From contig NZ_JADUCM010000023.1 of assembly GCF_016009175.1 (NCBI RefSeq), positions 30,411-94,410 of the forward strand: a DNA stretch of 64,000 nt. Reading direction: 5' to 3'. A program made the translations under genes and the position numbers. Below, piece after piece: positions 51,414 to 60,983 of the stretch. This DNA comes from Pseudomonas alkylphenolica (GTDB taxonomy: Bacteria; Pseudomonadota; Gammaproteobacteria; Pseudomonadales; Pseudomonadaceae). Numbering within the stretch: the stretch's first letter is position 1; each line of letters starts with the position of its first letter. A model generated the notes under the pieces. That model was not told the DNA's origin. It saw only the letters and a program-made list of their open reading frames with translations, and did no database searches.

Positions 51414-52769
51414 TCAGGGGTTGGGAAATACTCTGCGCTGTCCGCTTTCATGCGGGCGGTTGATAAAGAGCGCCACCACCCCTTCCCTCGCTGCGCCGGC
51501 CACACTCCAGTCGCTGGACAAATGAATGTAACGCTCAAACAGCAATGCCTCTTCTTCGGCATCGAGCCCGGTGCCCGGCTGTTCGCCCGTCGCATAGGCC
51601 AGCAGCTTGGCGGCAATGACCTGCAACGCCGATGGCACGGCAAAGCGCTCATCCAGCGCGATGAAAGGCACGTCGTGGGCAACTGCCAGGGCATGCATGA
51701 TACCCAGGTACACCAGCGACAGATCGCCCGCCACCGTGCGCACCCCGCGGATGTACGACAGCACCTGCTTTTGCGGGACAATATCGCGCGAGGCCAGAAA
51801 AGGCAGCTCGGTTGCCTGCGCGCGCATCTCGACCTTGAAGTTGTATCGCTGCCAGCTCGCCCGATTGCGCTCGTATTGCGCCTGCACTTCACGGCGTGAC
51901 CGGGCCTTTTCGTTGTCCAGCGAGCGTGCCTCAACGCTGCTGACCGGCCGGCTGAGCACCAGCTGTTCAAGCATTTCGGGTGGATAGCCGCCGCCCACAT
52001 CGGAATGCGCGCCCGGCACGACGATGTCCTCAAAGGCCTGGGTGAGCGGAAAATTCCTGCGATGTTCGTCGCGGGCAACCAGGTGCACGACTTTTCTGGC
52101 AATCCCTGGCCGTAACCCCAGTTGCAGGCCGGAGTAGTCGATGTTCGCGGGGCTGAAATTCCCCTCTAACATCGATACGATCGCCGCAACCGTGTCAAAC
52201 AGACCGATGAAGTTGATGGTCAGGGAAGTCGACCAATCCAGGTCCTGTACCTGCCGGCGCATGCTTGCCGGCCACTCCAGCGCCAGGCGGCTGGCAGCCC
52301 CTTTGTCAGTATCATGGGCAAAATGCCGTGCTGCTGCGGCCCCGCGGCTGAAGCCGAAGATGTCCACTTCGATCGCCTGAATACGCGCAGCCGGGTTGGC
52401 CTGGCACCACCCGGCGATGGTCTCGATGATTGCAGTTGGTGCCTGTTGCGCCCGCGCCAGAACACCCGCCCCATACCGCCCGGTCAGTTTGCTGAGGATC
52501 GAGTCGGACTCACCCGCGCGGGTGCCTATGCCATCCACATAGACACTCAGGCTGGCGGTGGTCTGGTCACTCGCCAGTGGCACTGAAGCCTGATGCGGAT
52601 ACAGGTCATACAACCTGGCTATGTTGCTTGTCGCGTTGCCATCGGTGAGGCTGTTGTCCCGGTTGTTGCCGGTGCCATCAAAAAACACCCCGATGCGCAG
52701 GGTCACTGTCCGCAGGCCAATGGCTTCGGTGCTAACAACGGGGTGCTGCTTACGTACGATATCGCGCAT
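51414..52769 (-). CDS. DUF2235 alpha/beta hydrolase, type VI lipase-like (Tle)
   Basis: A 451-residue protein. It has FFDGTGNN (residues 29-36) at the start of the DUF2235 domain, the nucleophile elbow GFSRG (Ser141) and GAHSDVGGGY, which together match the T6SS Tle-type phospholipase effectors. A Tle effector normally travels with a VgrG and immunity protein; neither is seen next to it, so it may be an orphan or use a distant partner. AGGGAG precedes ATG 52769. Confidence 0.85.
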   Translation of the reverse strand: MRDIVRKQHPVVSTEAIGLRTVTLRIGVFFDGTGNNRDNSLTDGNATSNIARLYDLYPHQASVPLASDQTTASLSVYVDGIGTRAGESDSILSKLTGRYGAGVLARAQQAPTAIIETIAGWCQANPAARIQAIEVDIFGFSRGAAAARHFAHDTDKGAASRLALEWPASMRRQVQDLDWSTSLTINFIGLFDTVAAIVSMLEGNFSPANIDYSGLQLGLRPGIARKVVHLVARDEHRRNFPLTQAFEDIVVPGAHSDVGGGYPPEMLEQLVLSRPVSSVEARSLDNEKARSRREVQAQYERNRASWQRYNFKVEMRAQATELPFLASRDIVPQKQVLSYIRGVRTVAGDLSLVYLGIMHALAVAHDVPFIALDERFAVPSALQVIAAKLLAYATGEQPGTGLDAEEEALLFERYIHLSSDWSVAGAAREGVVALFINRPHESGQRRVFPNP

Positions 52770-52888
52770 GTGCCTACTCCCTGAGGCAGTCAGTCATGCG
52801 CCATCGAACCGCGTGTACACGCGGCTGAACATCAGCCAGCGGCAGCAAATACGGCGGAAATTTCCACCGTTCCTCCAGCGAAAGTCGT

Positions 52889-54100
52889 CTACTGGCTGCC
52901 AGGACCTTGCTGCACGCTGCCCAGGGGCAAGCGTACGGTAAAGGTCGCACCCTGGCCTTCGACACTCTGCACATCGATCCGGCCACCATGGGCCAGGACG
53001 ATCTGTTCCGAGATGTACAGCCCCAGGCCCAACCCCGCCTTGCCCTGGTTCGCGTCCACCCGTTCGAACTGTTGGAAAATGCGTTGCTGGTTTTGCTCGC
53101 TGATGCCGATCCCCTGGTCCCGCACCTCGATACAGGCCAGGTGCTGCTGCACGAAAGTGCGCACCTGGATGGGACGGTTGGCGCCATAGCGCAAGGCATT
53201 GGTCAGCAGGTTCGCCACCACCTGCTCGATGCGAAACGCGTCCCAGACACCGATCAACGGCTCCTGCCCGGCAAACTCGATGGACGATTCGGCGGCTGCC
53301 GCCTGGGCGTCAAGGTTTTCGATCAAACCGGCAACCAGTTGCGTCAGGTCGAACTGGCTGGGCCGGATCGACAACTTGCCGGTACGAATCCGCGACACAT
53401 CGAGGATGTCTTCGATCAGGCGGATCAGGCTGTTGATCTGTCGCTCGTCGCGTTCGACCATGGCGCGCATCTTGTCCAGGGTAAAGGCATCGGCGTTGTC
53501 ACGTGCCAGGTGCATCTTGCGCAACTGGGTTTCGAGGATCAGGCCGTTCAGTGGCGTCCGTACCTCATGCGACACAATCGACATGAAGTCATCACGCATG
53601 CGCACCGCATGCTCCAGTTCGTGCCGTGTGACCTGCAACTGGCCGAGCAGCTGCTCCTGTTCGGCGCGGCTACGCTCCAGTGCCGCGAGCTGTTCGTCCA
53701 GCGCCTTGCGCTGACGGAACAGGTCGACGAACACCGCGACTTTGCTTCTTACCGCATGGTTGTCCAGCGGCTTGTGCAGAAAGTCGACGGCGCCGCTCTC
53801 ATAGCCTTTGAAGGCGTAGTTCATTTCACGCCCGGCGGCGCTGACAAACACAATGGGGATGTTCTTGGTCTTCTCGGTACCGCGCATCAGTTCGGCCAGT
53901 TCAAAGCCGTTCATGCCCGGCATCTGCACATCGAGAATGGCCAGGGCGAACTCGTGTTCGAGCAACAGCGACAACGCCTGGTCAGCGGACTGCGCCTGGT
54001 ACACCTCACGGTCACTGCCCTTGACCAGCGCCTCCAGTGCCAGGAGGTTTTCCGGCAGGTCGTCGACGATCAGCAGTTTGGCCAGGATTTGGCTTAGCAT
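52889..54100 (-). CDS. Receiver-histidine kinase (no membrane segment)
   Basis: A 403-residue cytoplasmic kinase. The receiver domain (about residues 8-120, phospho-acceptor Asp57 in ILDVQMPGMNG, Lys110) precedes a coiled segment and a HisKA/HATPase core with His178 in VSHEVRTPLNG and ATP-lid GLGLGLYI. No membrane segment is seen. It is last in a same-strand run (hybrid kinase, CheR, CheB, this kinase) and its start overlaps the CheB stop by seven bases. Confidence 0.9.
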   Translation of the reverse strand: MLSQILAKLLIVDDLPENLLALEALVKGSDREVYQAQSADQALSLLLEHEFALAILDVQMPGMNGFELAELMRGTEKTKNIPIVFVSAAGREMNYAFKGYESGAVDFLHKPLDNHAVRSKVAVFVDLFRQRKALDEQLAALERSRAEQEQLLGQLQVTRHELEHAVRMRDDFMSIVSHEVRTPLNGLILETQLRKMHLARDNADAFTLDKMRAMVERDERQINSLIRLIEDILDVSRIRTGKLSIRPSQFDLTQLVAGLIENLDAQAAAAESSIEFAGQEPLIGVWDAFRIEQVVANLLTNALRYGANRPIQVRTFVQQHLACIEVRDQGIGISEQNQQRIFQQFERVDANQGKAGLGLGLYISEQIVLAHGGRIDVQSVEGQGATFTVRLPLGSVQQGPGSQ

Positions 54101-54669
54101 GCAGGAAGCTCCAGCTTGGCGAGCAATAGCCCGATGCCGCTCAGCGGCAATAAATAATCAGGTCGGTGCAGGGCCAGCGCGGCCTCGGGCATGGTCGCCA
54201 CCTGGGCATCGCGGGGGGCCTGGACGATGGTCTGGCCGCCCAGTTGCTTGATGCGCGCAAGGCCCCTGGCGCCGTCTTCGTTGGCGCCAGTCAGCAGCAC
54301 CCCGAGCAGCGCCGGGCCGTAGGCATCGGCAGCGGACTCAAAAAGGATGTCGATCGACGGCCGGGAGAAAAACACCTGCTCCTCCTGGCTCAGGGAAAAG
54401 CTGCGGTCCGCTTCCACCGACAAGTGATAACCGGGGCCGGCAAAATAGATCATTCCCGGGACGATGGACTGTTTGTCCTGTGCCTCGCACGCCGGGCGGC
54501 CGAGCCTGCGGCTGAATACTTCGGCCAACTGACTGTGGCGATCATCGGGCAGGTGCAGCACACACACCAACGGGATCGGGAAGTCTGCAGGCAAGGCATG
54601 CAACAAGCCCAGCAGCGCCTTGACGCCACCGGCCGAAGCCCCCATGACAATCGCTTCTATGCCGTTCAT
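54094..54669 (-). CDS. CheB methylesterase domain protein
   Basis: A 191-residue stand-alone CheB catalytic domain. The triad is complete: Ser12 in GASAGG, His in VLHLPDD and Asp in GANEDGARG. It lacks the receiver domain that controls classical CheB. It overlaps CheR by four bases (ATGA) and the receiver-kinase by seven, so the three are coupled. Confidence 0.92.
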   Translation of the reverse strand: MNGIEAIVMGASAGGVKALLGLLHALPADFPIPLVCVLHLPDDRHSQLAEVFSRRLGRPACEAQDKQSIVPGMIYFAGPGYHLSVEADRSFSLSQEEQVFFSRPSIDILFESAADAYGPALLGVLLTGANEDGARGLARIKQLGGQTIVQAPRDAQVATMPEAALALHRPDYLLPLSGIGLLLAKLELPAC

Positions 54670-55487
54670 GACTTACGGTAGATCCGTTCCGGCTTGACCA
54701 GTGCTTCGAACTGCTCGGCATACACGGAAAAGTCCAGGGTCTCCTTGCTGCCCAGCACCAGAAAACCGCGGTGGCACAATGATTCGTGAAACAGCCCGAT
54801 GGCGCGATCCTGCAGGGTTTTGTTGAAATAGATCAGCACGTTGCGGCAGGAAATCAACTGTGTCTCGGAAAACACGCTGTCGGTGGCCAGGCTATGGTCG
54901 GCAAAGGTCACACTGTCGCGCAGGCTGCCGTCGATAATGGCATTGCCGTAGGCACAGGTGTAGTACTCACCGAAGTCGCGCTGACCGCCGGCCTTGCGGT
55001 AATTCTCTTCGTAGGCCCGCATGTTCTGCATCGAGTAGATGCCCTGCTTGGCCTTTTCCAGCGAACTGGGGTTGATGTCGGTGGCATAGATGATCGTGCG
55101 CTCAAGCAGCCCCTCTTCACGCAACAGGATCGCCATCGAATAGACCTCCTCACCGGTACTGCAACCCGCAATCCAGACCTTCAGCGAAGGCCAGGTACGC
55201 AGCAGCGGCACCACCTCCTGGCGCAGGGCCAGAAAGTGCTCCGGGTCACGAAACATCTCGCTGACCGGAATGGTCAGGAACTGCAACAGCTGCAGGAACA
55301 TCCCGGGATCGTGCAACACCCGCTCCTGCAGCGCGGAAATCGTCTTGCAGTCGAACTGACGCAGCGCATGCTGAATCCGGCGTTTGATCGAAGCACCGGA
55401 ATAATCGCGAAAATCGTAGCTGTACTTAAGGTAGATCGCCTCAATCAACAGCCGTATTTCAATGTCGGTATTACGGTCGATAGTCAA
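54666..55487 (-). CDS. CheR methyltransferase domain protein
   Basis: A 273-residue CheR. The N-terminal helical domain is followed by a SAM-binding motif IAGCSTGEEVYSMAILL and ISCRNVLIYFN. The start is TTG at 55487, overlapping the hybrid kinase stop (TTGA). It has no TPR or other tail. CheR and CheB normally act on chemoreceptor methylation, but no chemoreceptor is encoded in the window; here the partner may be the membrane kinase itself or a related protein. Confidence 0.9.
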   Translation of the reverse strand: MTIDRNTDIEIRLLIEAIYLKYSYDFRDYSGASIKRRIQHALRQFDCKTISALQERVLHDPGMFLQLLQFLTIPVSEMFRDPEHFLALRQEVVPLLRTWPSLKVWIAGCSTGEEVYSMAILLREEGLLERTIIYATDINPSSLEKAKQGIYSMQNMRAYEENYRKAGGQRDFGEYYTCAYGNAIIDGSLRDSVTFADHSLATDSVFSETQLISCRNVLIYFNKTLQDRAIGLFHESLCHRGFLVLGSKETLDFSVYAEQFEALVKPERIYRKS

Positions 55488-58400
55488 ATTCGCTCCAGTT
55501 GTGGCAGCCAGACACGGATCAGCGAAAACAGGCGGTCAAGGTCAATCGGTTTGGCCAGGTAGTCATTCGCCCCGGCCTGCAGGCAGCGCTGCTGGTCATC
55601 CTTCATGGCCTTGGCGGTCACGGCAATGATCGGCAGCTTGCGCCAGCGTGGCTGCATGCGGATCAGCCGTGTTGCTTCATAGCCATCCATCTGCGGCATC
55701 ATCACGTCCATCAACACCAGGTCGATGTCGGCGTGCTGTTCCAGGCGTTCGATCGCCTCATGGCCGTTGCGGGCAATCTCGACCACCGCGCCCTTGTGTT
55801 CCAGCGCACTGGTGAGGGCAAAAATGTTTCGCACATCGTCGTCCACCAGCAACAATTTGCGCCCTTCGAAGACTTTGTCGCGGCTGCGCGCGGTCTTCAA
55901 CATGCGCTGCCGTTCATGGGACAGCGTCGACTCGACTTTGTGCAGAAACAGCGTCACTTCATCGAGCAGGCGTTCCGGCGAGCGCGCGCCTTTGATGATG
56001 ATCGACCGCGAATACTTGAGCAGCTCGGCTTCTTCATCGCGGGTCAGGTTACGCCCGGTATAGACAATCACTGGCGGGAAGGCGCGGATGTCTTCGTTCG
56101 ACATGCGCTTGAGCAGCTCATTGCCGAGCATGTCCGGCAGTTTCATGTCGATGATCATGCAGTCGTAAATGTTCTCGCGCAGCAGGTCGAGCGCCTCCTG
56201 AGCCAGGCCAACGGCGGTAATTTCGATGTCATCGTCACCGATCAGGCGGGCAATGCTTTCACGTTGCAGGTCATCGTCTTCCACCAGCAGGATGCGTTTG
56301 AGCTTCTGGGTCAGCTTGGCTTCCAGGCGGGCAAAGACCGCCTTGAGCTCTTCGCGGCTGGCGGGCTTGACCGCATAGCCGACAGCGCCCATGTGCAGGG
56401 CCGCTTCGACCCGGTCCTCGACCGAGATGATGTGCACGGGGATGTGCCGGGTGCTGGCCTGCTCCTTGAGCCGCTGCAGCACGGTCAGGCCGGAATGGTC
56501 CGGCAGGCGCATGTCCAGCAGAATGGCGTCGGGAATGTACCCTGCCGCCAGCTCGAAGCCTTCGTCGGCGGCGGCCGCCACCAGGCAGCTGTAACCCAGC
56601 TCATGCGCCAGATCGAAGAGTATGTGCGCAAAGTTGGGCTCATCCTCGATCACCAGAATGCAGCGGTTGCTGAACGGCGCCTGCTCACGGTCATCGTCGA
56701 ATGCCGGGGCACGGCGTACCACCGGGGTGGCGCTATCGTGCACGAAGGGCTCGACGGCAGGCACCTCGGCCAGCGGCTGATTGACGATCAACGCCGGCAC
56801 CTGGGTGCTGGCCGGCTCATAGCGTTCCGGCAGGATCAGGCTGAACACACTGCCCTTGCCCGGGCTGCTGTCGACACTGATCTGGCCGCCGAGCAACTGC
56901 GCCAGGTCACGGGAAATCGACAGCCCCAGGCCCGTGCCGCCAAACCGTCTGTTGCTGGTGCCATCCGCTTGATGGAAGGCTTCAAAGATGCTCTGTTGCT
57001 GATCGGCGGCGATGCCGATGCCGCTGTCACGCACCGAAAAGACAATGCCATTACCCGCCTGCCAGCTCACCTTCAGGCTGACCTGCCCGTGGTCGGTGAA
57101 CTTCACGGCATTGGACAACAGGTTTTTGAGAATCTGCTCCAGGCGCTGGCGGTCGGTATGCAGGGTAGCGGGCACCTGCGGCTCGACTGTCACACTGAAA
57201 CCGAGCTTTTTCTCACTGGCCAACGGCTCGAACATCACCCGCAACCCGTCGACCAGCCCGGCCACCTGGGTGGCTTGTGGACGCACTTCGAGCTTGCCGG
57301 CCTCGACCTTGGCGATGTCGAGGATATCGTTGATCAGGTTGAGCAGGTCGTTACCGGCCGAATAGATCGACTCGGCAAATTTCACCTGTTCAGCGCTGAG
57401 GTTGCCCTGGGTGTTTTCAGCCAGCAGTTTGGCGAGGATCAGTGAGCTGTTGAGTGGCGTGCGCAACTCGTGGGACATGTTGGCCAGGAACTCGGACTTG
57501 TACTTGCTCGAACGCTGCAGTTCTTCTGCACGCGTTTTCAGGTCACGCTGGGCCTGGTTCAATGCGCTGTTCTTGAACTCCAGGGCCTCGGTGCGCTCGG
57601 CCAGCTGTTCATTGGTCTGTTCAAGTTCTGCCTGTTGGGTCTCAAGGTGCGCCTGGGATTCCTTGAGTACCCGTGATTGCTCTTCAAGCTCTTCATTGGC
57701 GGTTTTCAGCTCTTCCTGCTGCACCTGCAATTCTTCGTTGAGCTGCTGGGTTTCCGCCAGCACCTCTTGCAGGCGCTGACGGTAGCGGGCACTTTCGATG
57801 GAGGTGCCAAGGTTGTCGCCAACCAGTTCCAGCAATTCGATGTCGCGATCGGTCAGTGTGCGCAGGAACCCCAGCTCCACCACCCCATTGATCTGGCCGT
57901 CGTTGCTGGCCGGCATGATGATCACGCTGCGCGGCAAGCCTTCGCCCAGACCGGAACTGATCTTGAAGTAGTCTTCGGGCACCTCGTCCAGGCGCAGCAA
58001 ACGGCCCTGGCTTACCGCCTGGGCGAGCAGCCCTTCCTGATGCCCGACCTGGTGCTCACGCTCCGCTTGCTCACGGGAGAAACCGTAAGTGGCGACCCGG
58101 CGCAGCCCGCCGTGCTCATCACGCACATACAGCGCTGCGACTGCACTGCCTAGATAACTGGCAAAAAAACGCAGGATGTTGCTGCCCAGCATCGGCAATG
58201 TCAGTTGGCCCAGCACCTGCTCGGCCAGTTGGGTCTGCCCGGTACGCAACCAGGCCTGTTGTTCCAGGCGCTGGGTCGAGCGTTGTTGGGCCTGCAGGTT
58301 GCTGTTGTAACTGGCCGACAGCGCCAGCAAATCGCGTCGCCCCAGGTACGCCAGCAATGCGCTGAGCAGCACGACAAACACCAGATACACGGAAATCGCC

Positions 58401-58957
58401 GTTACAGTAATCGAATTGACCTGTTCGTTACGCGCCATGCGGAACTGCTGTTCGGTGGAGATGAACGCATCGAACTCCTTGCGGATCTCGTCAGTGATGC
58501 GCTTGCCGCGGCCACTGCGAATCGGCGTGCCGATGTCACCGCTCTGGCGGCGCACGCTGATCATCTCGCTGGCAAACGTGTTCCACTCCTGCTGCAAGCC
58601 TTTCAGGCGATCCAGACGATCTACCTGCTGCGGGTTGTCTGCCACCAGCTGCTGGAGGCCACTCAGGCTGGAAAACACTTGTGGCTTGGCCACCTCGTAG
58701 GGTTCCAGAAAGCGCTCGTCACCAGTAATCAGGAAACCGCGCATACCGGTTTCCATGTCGATCGACAGTTTCACCGCTTCGTTGGCGTTATTGATCACCC
58801 GGTCGGTGTGCTCGACCCATTGAATGGCCGAGAGCAGATAGCTGATGCCCACGACGAAAACCACGGCACTGAGCAGACCGACGCCCAGTGGCAGGCCAAC
58901 ATTGCGGCTCAGCAGTTTGCGAAAACTTTGCTGATCGATCGATGCGGGTTGAGTCAT
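55484..58957 (-). CDS. Membrane hybrid histidine kinase, CHASE3-GAF-HK-three receivers
   Basis: A 1157-residue sensor kinase. TM1 is at about 20-42, a CHASE3-like periplasmic domain contains METGMRGFLITGDERFLEPY, TM2 is at about 187-205, then a GAF domain (about 290-430), a long coiled coil (about 430-480), HisKA with His near 495 (MSHELRTPLNS), HATPase (GGTGLGLSI) and three receivers with acceptor Asp near 814, 935 and 1086 (LLDMRLPDHSG, IIDMKLPDMLG, LMDVMMPQMDG). It begins the operon with CheR, CheB and a kinase. The start at 58957 gives a short N-terminus; a 69-codon upstream extension has no membrane logic. Confidence 0.9.
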   Translation of the reverse strand: MTQPASIDQQSFRKLLSRNVGLPLGVGLLSAVVFVVGISYLLSAIQWVEHTDRVINNANEAVKLSIDMETGMRGFLITGDERFLEPYEVAKPQVFSSLSGLQQLVADNPQQVDRLDRLKGLQQEWNTFASEMISVRRQSGDIGTPIRSGRGKRITDEIRKEFDAFISTEQQFRMARNEQVNSITVTAISVYLVFVVLLSALLAYLGRRDLLALSASYNSNLQAQQRSTQRLEQQAWLRTGQTQLAEQVLGQLTLPMLGSNILRFFASYLGSAVAALYVRDEHGGLRRVATYGFSREQAEREHQVGHQEGLLAQAVSQGRLLRLDEVPEDYFKISSGLGEGLPRSVIIMPASNDGQINGVVELGFLRTLTDRDIELLELVGDNLGTSIESARYRQRLQEVLAETQQLNEELQVQQEELKTANEELEEQSRVLKESQAHLETQQAELEQTNEQLAERTEALEFKNSALNQAQRDLKTRAEELQRSSKYKSEFLANMSHELRTPLNSSLILAKLLAENTQGNLSAEQVKFAESIYSAGNDLLNLINDILDIAKVEAGKLEVRPQATQVAGLVDGLRVMFEPLASEKKLGFSVTVEPQVPATLHTDRQRLEQILKNLLSNAVKFTDHGQVSLKVSWQAGNGIVFSVRDSGIGIAADQQQSIFEAFHQADGTSNRRFGGTGLGLSISRDLAQLLGGQISVDSSPGKGSVFSLILPERYEPASTQVPALIVNQPLAEVPAVEPFVHDSATPVVRRAPAFDDDREQAPFSNRCILVIEDEPNFAHILFDLAHELGYSCLVAAAADEGFELAAGYIPDAILLDMRLPDHSGLTVLQRLKEQASTRHIPVHIISVEDRVEAALHMGAVGYAVKPASREELKAVFARLEAKLTQKLKRILLVEDDDLQRESIARLIGDDDIEITAVGLAQEALDLLRENIYDCMIIDMKLPDMLGNELLKRMSNEDIRAFPPVIVYTGRNLTRDEEAELLKYSRSIIIKGARSPERLLDEVTLFLHKVESTLSHERQRMLKTARSRDKVFEGRKLLLVDDDVRNIFALTSALEHKGAVVEIARNGHEAIERLEQHADIDLVLMDVMMPQMDGYEATRLIRMQPRWRKLPIIAVTAKAMKDDQQRCLQAGANDYLAKPIDLDRLFSLIRVWLPQLERI

Positions 58958-59234
58958 TGCACAATTCCAAGCAAGTGAATCAAACAAAAGAAAGTGGCGA
59001 GCCTGTCGAAAAAAACAGTCCCTGGTCCGCGACAACGGCTGCTGCGACAGCCTGATCATTATGAGTCTAAACAGCTTTGCCCATTCTGGCAGGGCATTTA
59101 GCCAGCATTTGAGAGCATGATCGCCCAATCGTTCCCTGCCAGTGCGCAGATCGCTATCCTGCAAAAACGGCCGGGAACTTCAGCCGGGGCCAGACGCACT
59201 GAATATAAACCGCTTACTGAACAGGACGCTGAAC

Positions 59235-59597
59235 ATGCCCTCAACCTCCCACCCCTTACTGGTTGTCGAAGACGACGCCATCGTGCGCATGTTGATCGTC
59301 GAAGTGCTCAGCGAACTCGGCTATTCGGTGATCGAGGCCAAGGACGCCACCACGGCCCTCGACGTCCTGAACAACTCAGCACAACCCTTGGCCTTGATGA
59401 TGACCGATGTCGGCCTGCCGGACATGGACGGCAAAACCCTCGCCAACCAGGCGCGCGAGGCGCGCCCGCTGCTGCCGATTCTGTTTGCCAGCGGCTTTAC
59501 CGATTCGATCGAGGTACCGCCAGGCATGGACTTGATCGGCAAACCGTTCAGCATCGACCAGTTGCGTGACAAGGTAAGCGCCATGCTCAACGGTTGA
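59235..59597 (+). CDS. Single-domain response regulator
   Basis: A 120-residue receiver domain with acidic pair VVEDDA, phospho-acceptor Asp58 in MMTDVGLPDMDG, and Lys in LIGKPFS. There is no output domain. It lies divergent from the hybrid kinase gene (278 bp away) and probably takes phosphate from that kinase or the receiver-kinase. AGGA lies about ten bases before the start. Confidence 0.9.
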   Translation: MPSTSHPLLVVEDDAIVRMLIVEVLSELGYSVIEAKDATTALDVLNNSAQPLALMMTDVGLPDMDGKTLANQAREARPLLPILFASGFTDSIEVPPGMDLIGKPFSIDQLRDKVSAMLNG

Positions 59598-59663
59598 CGA
59601 TGAAGACCGCCAGCAGCGTGCCAATCTGGTTTAATACACGCTTTTTCAAGGTCCCTCGCACGC

Positions 59664-60983
59664 ATGCTCAGCCCTACCCTCAACGTCCTGGTCATCGGTT
59701 ACGTCTGGCCTGAACCGCGCTCCTCGGCCGCCGGCGGGCACATGATGCAGATCCTCGAAAGCTTCGTGCAGCGTGGCTGGCGGGTGACCTTCAGCAGCCC
59801 GGCGGCTGTGGGCGAACACAAGGCTGACCTGTCCGCCCAGGGGATCTGCGAGCAGGCCATTACCCTCAACGACAGCAGTTTCGACCGGTTTGTCAGTGAA
59901 CTGGCCCCTGATGTGGTGCTGTTTGACCGTTTCATGATGGAAGAACAGTTCGGCTGGCGTGTAGAGAAACACTGCCCCAACGCCTTGCGCGTGCTGGAAA
60001 CCTCCGACCTGCAAAGCCTGCGCGACGCACGCCAGCAACTCCTGCGCCGTCGCCTTGTCGAAGGCCTGGACCCTAATGATTTCCGTGCGCTGTTCGCCAC
60101 CTCGGGGCCCGATCTGTACCGGCAGATGGCCAGCGCCGACCTGACCCTGCGAGAGCTTGCCGCCATCTACCGCAGCGACCTGTGCCTGATGGTCTCGGAT
60201 GTCGAGATCGACCTGCTGACCAACGGTTTCGGTGTGCCCGAACACCTGCTGCACTGGTGCCCGTTGATGGTTGACGTGCCGAGTGCAGCGTTCAAACCCT
60301 TTGCTGAACGGGCGAACTTCCTCAGCATCGGCAATTTCCGCCACGCCCCTAACTGGGATGCCGTGCTCTGGATGAAAAACACCCTGTGGCCGATGATTCG
60401 CCGCCGTCTGCCACAGGCTCAACTGCATATCTATGGTGCCTACACCCCGCCTAAAGCCACAGCACTGCACAAGCCCGCCGAAGGCTTTCACGTCATGAAC
60501 TGGGCCGAGGACGCGCTTGAGGTAATGAGCAACGCGCGGATCTGCCTGGCGCCGCTGCGCTTTGGCGCCGGGATCAAGGGCAAACTCACCGATGCAATGC
60601 TCTGCGGCACTCCGAGCGTGACCACGCCGATCGGCGCCGAAGCCATGCACGGCGCATTGCCCTGGCCAGGTGCTGTAGCCAGCACCGCCGAAGCCCTGGC
60701 AGAAGCGGCAGCACAGCTGTACAGCGATGAAACGCGCTGGCTGAACGCCCAACAACAAGGTCTGCAACTGCTGCGCAGCCGTTACGACCGCCGCTCGCAC
60801 AGCGCCGCCCTGGTCGAGCGCATCGAATATGCCTTGAGCGACCTGGGTCAACACCGCCTGTTCAACTTTACCGGGGCCATGCTGCGTCATCATCAGCACA
60901 AGAGCACCCAGTACATGTCGCAATGGATAGAAGCGAAAAACCGCCTGGCTACAGCGGCCGACGCAGCAGATAAGTGTCCATGA
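59664..60983 (+). CDS. GT-B-fold glycosyltransferase
   Basis: A 439-residue protein with an N-terminal Rossmann-like start LNVLVIGYVWPEPRSSAAGG and a C-terminal domain with WAEDALEVMSNARICLAPLRFGAGIKGK, typical of GT4-like glycosyltransferases. It may modify a surface polysaccharide or glycoprotein; no other sugar genes are near. The stop overlaps the convergent cobF gene by 35 bp. Confidence 0.8.
   Translation: MLSPTLNVLVIGYVWPEPRSSAAGGHMMQILESFVQRGWRVTFSSPAAVGEHKADLSAQGICEQAITLNDSSFDRFVSELAPDVVLFDRFMMEEQFGWRVEKHCPNALRVLETSDLQSLRDARQQLLRRRLVEGLDPNDFRALFATSGPDLYRQMASADLTLRELAAIYRSDLCLMVSDVEIDLLTNGFGVPEHLLHWCPLMVDVPSAAFKPFAERANFLSIGNFRHAPNWDAVLWMKNTLWPMIRRRLPQAQLHIYGAYTPPKATALHKPAEGFHVMNWAEDALEVMSNARICLAPLRFGAGIKGKLTDAMLCGTPSVTTPIGAEAMHGALPWPGAVASTAEALAEAAAQLYSDETRWLNAQQQGLQLLRSRYDRRSHSAALVERIEYALSDLGQHRLFNFTGAMLRHHQHKSTQYMSQWIEAKNRLATAADAADKCP

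Noticed and set aside
55499..57445. 648-codon open frame on the plus strand
   Set aside because: It mirrors the hybrid kinase gene, whose domains are unmistakable on the minus strand; the frame has no recognisable domain.
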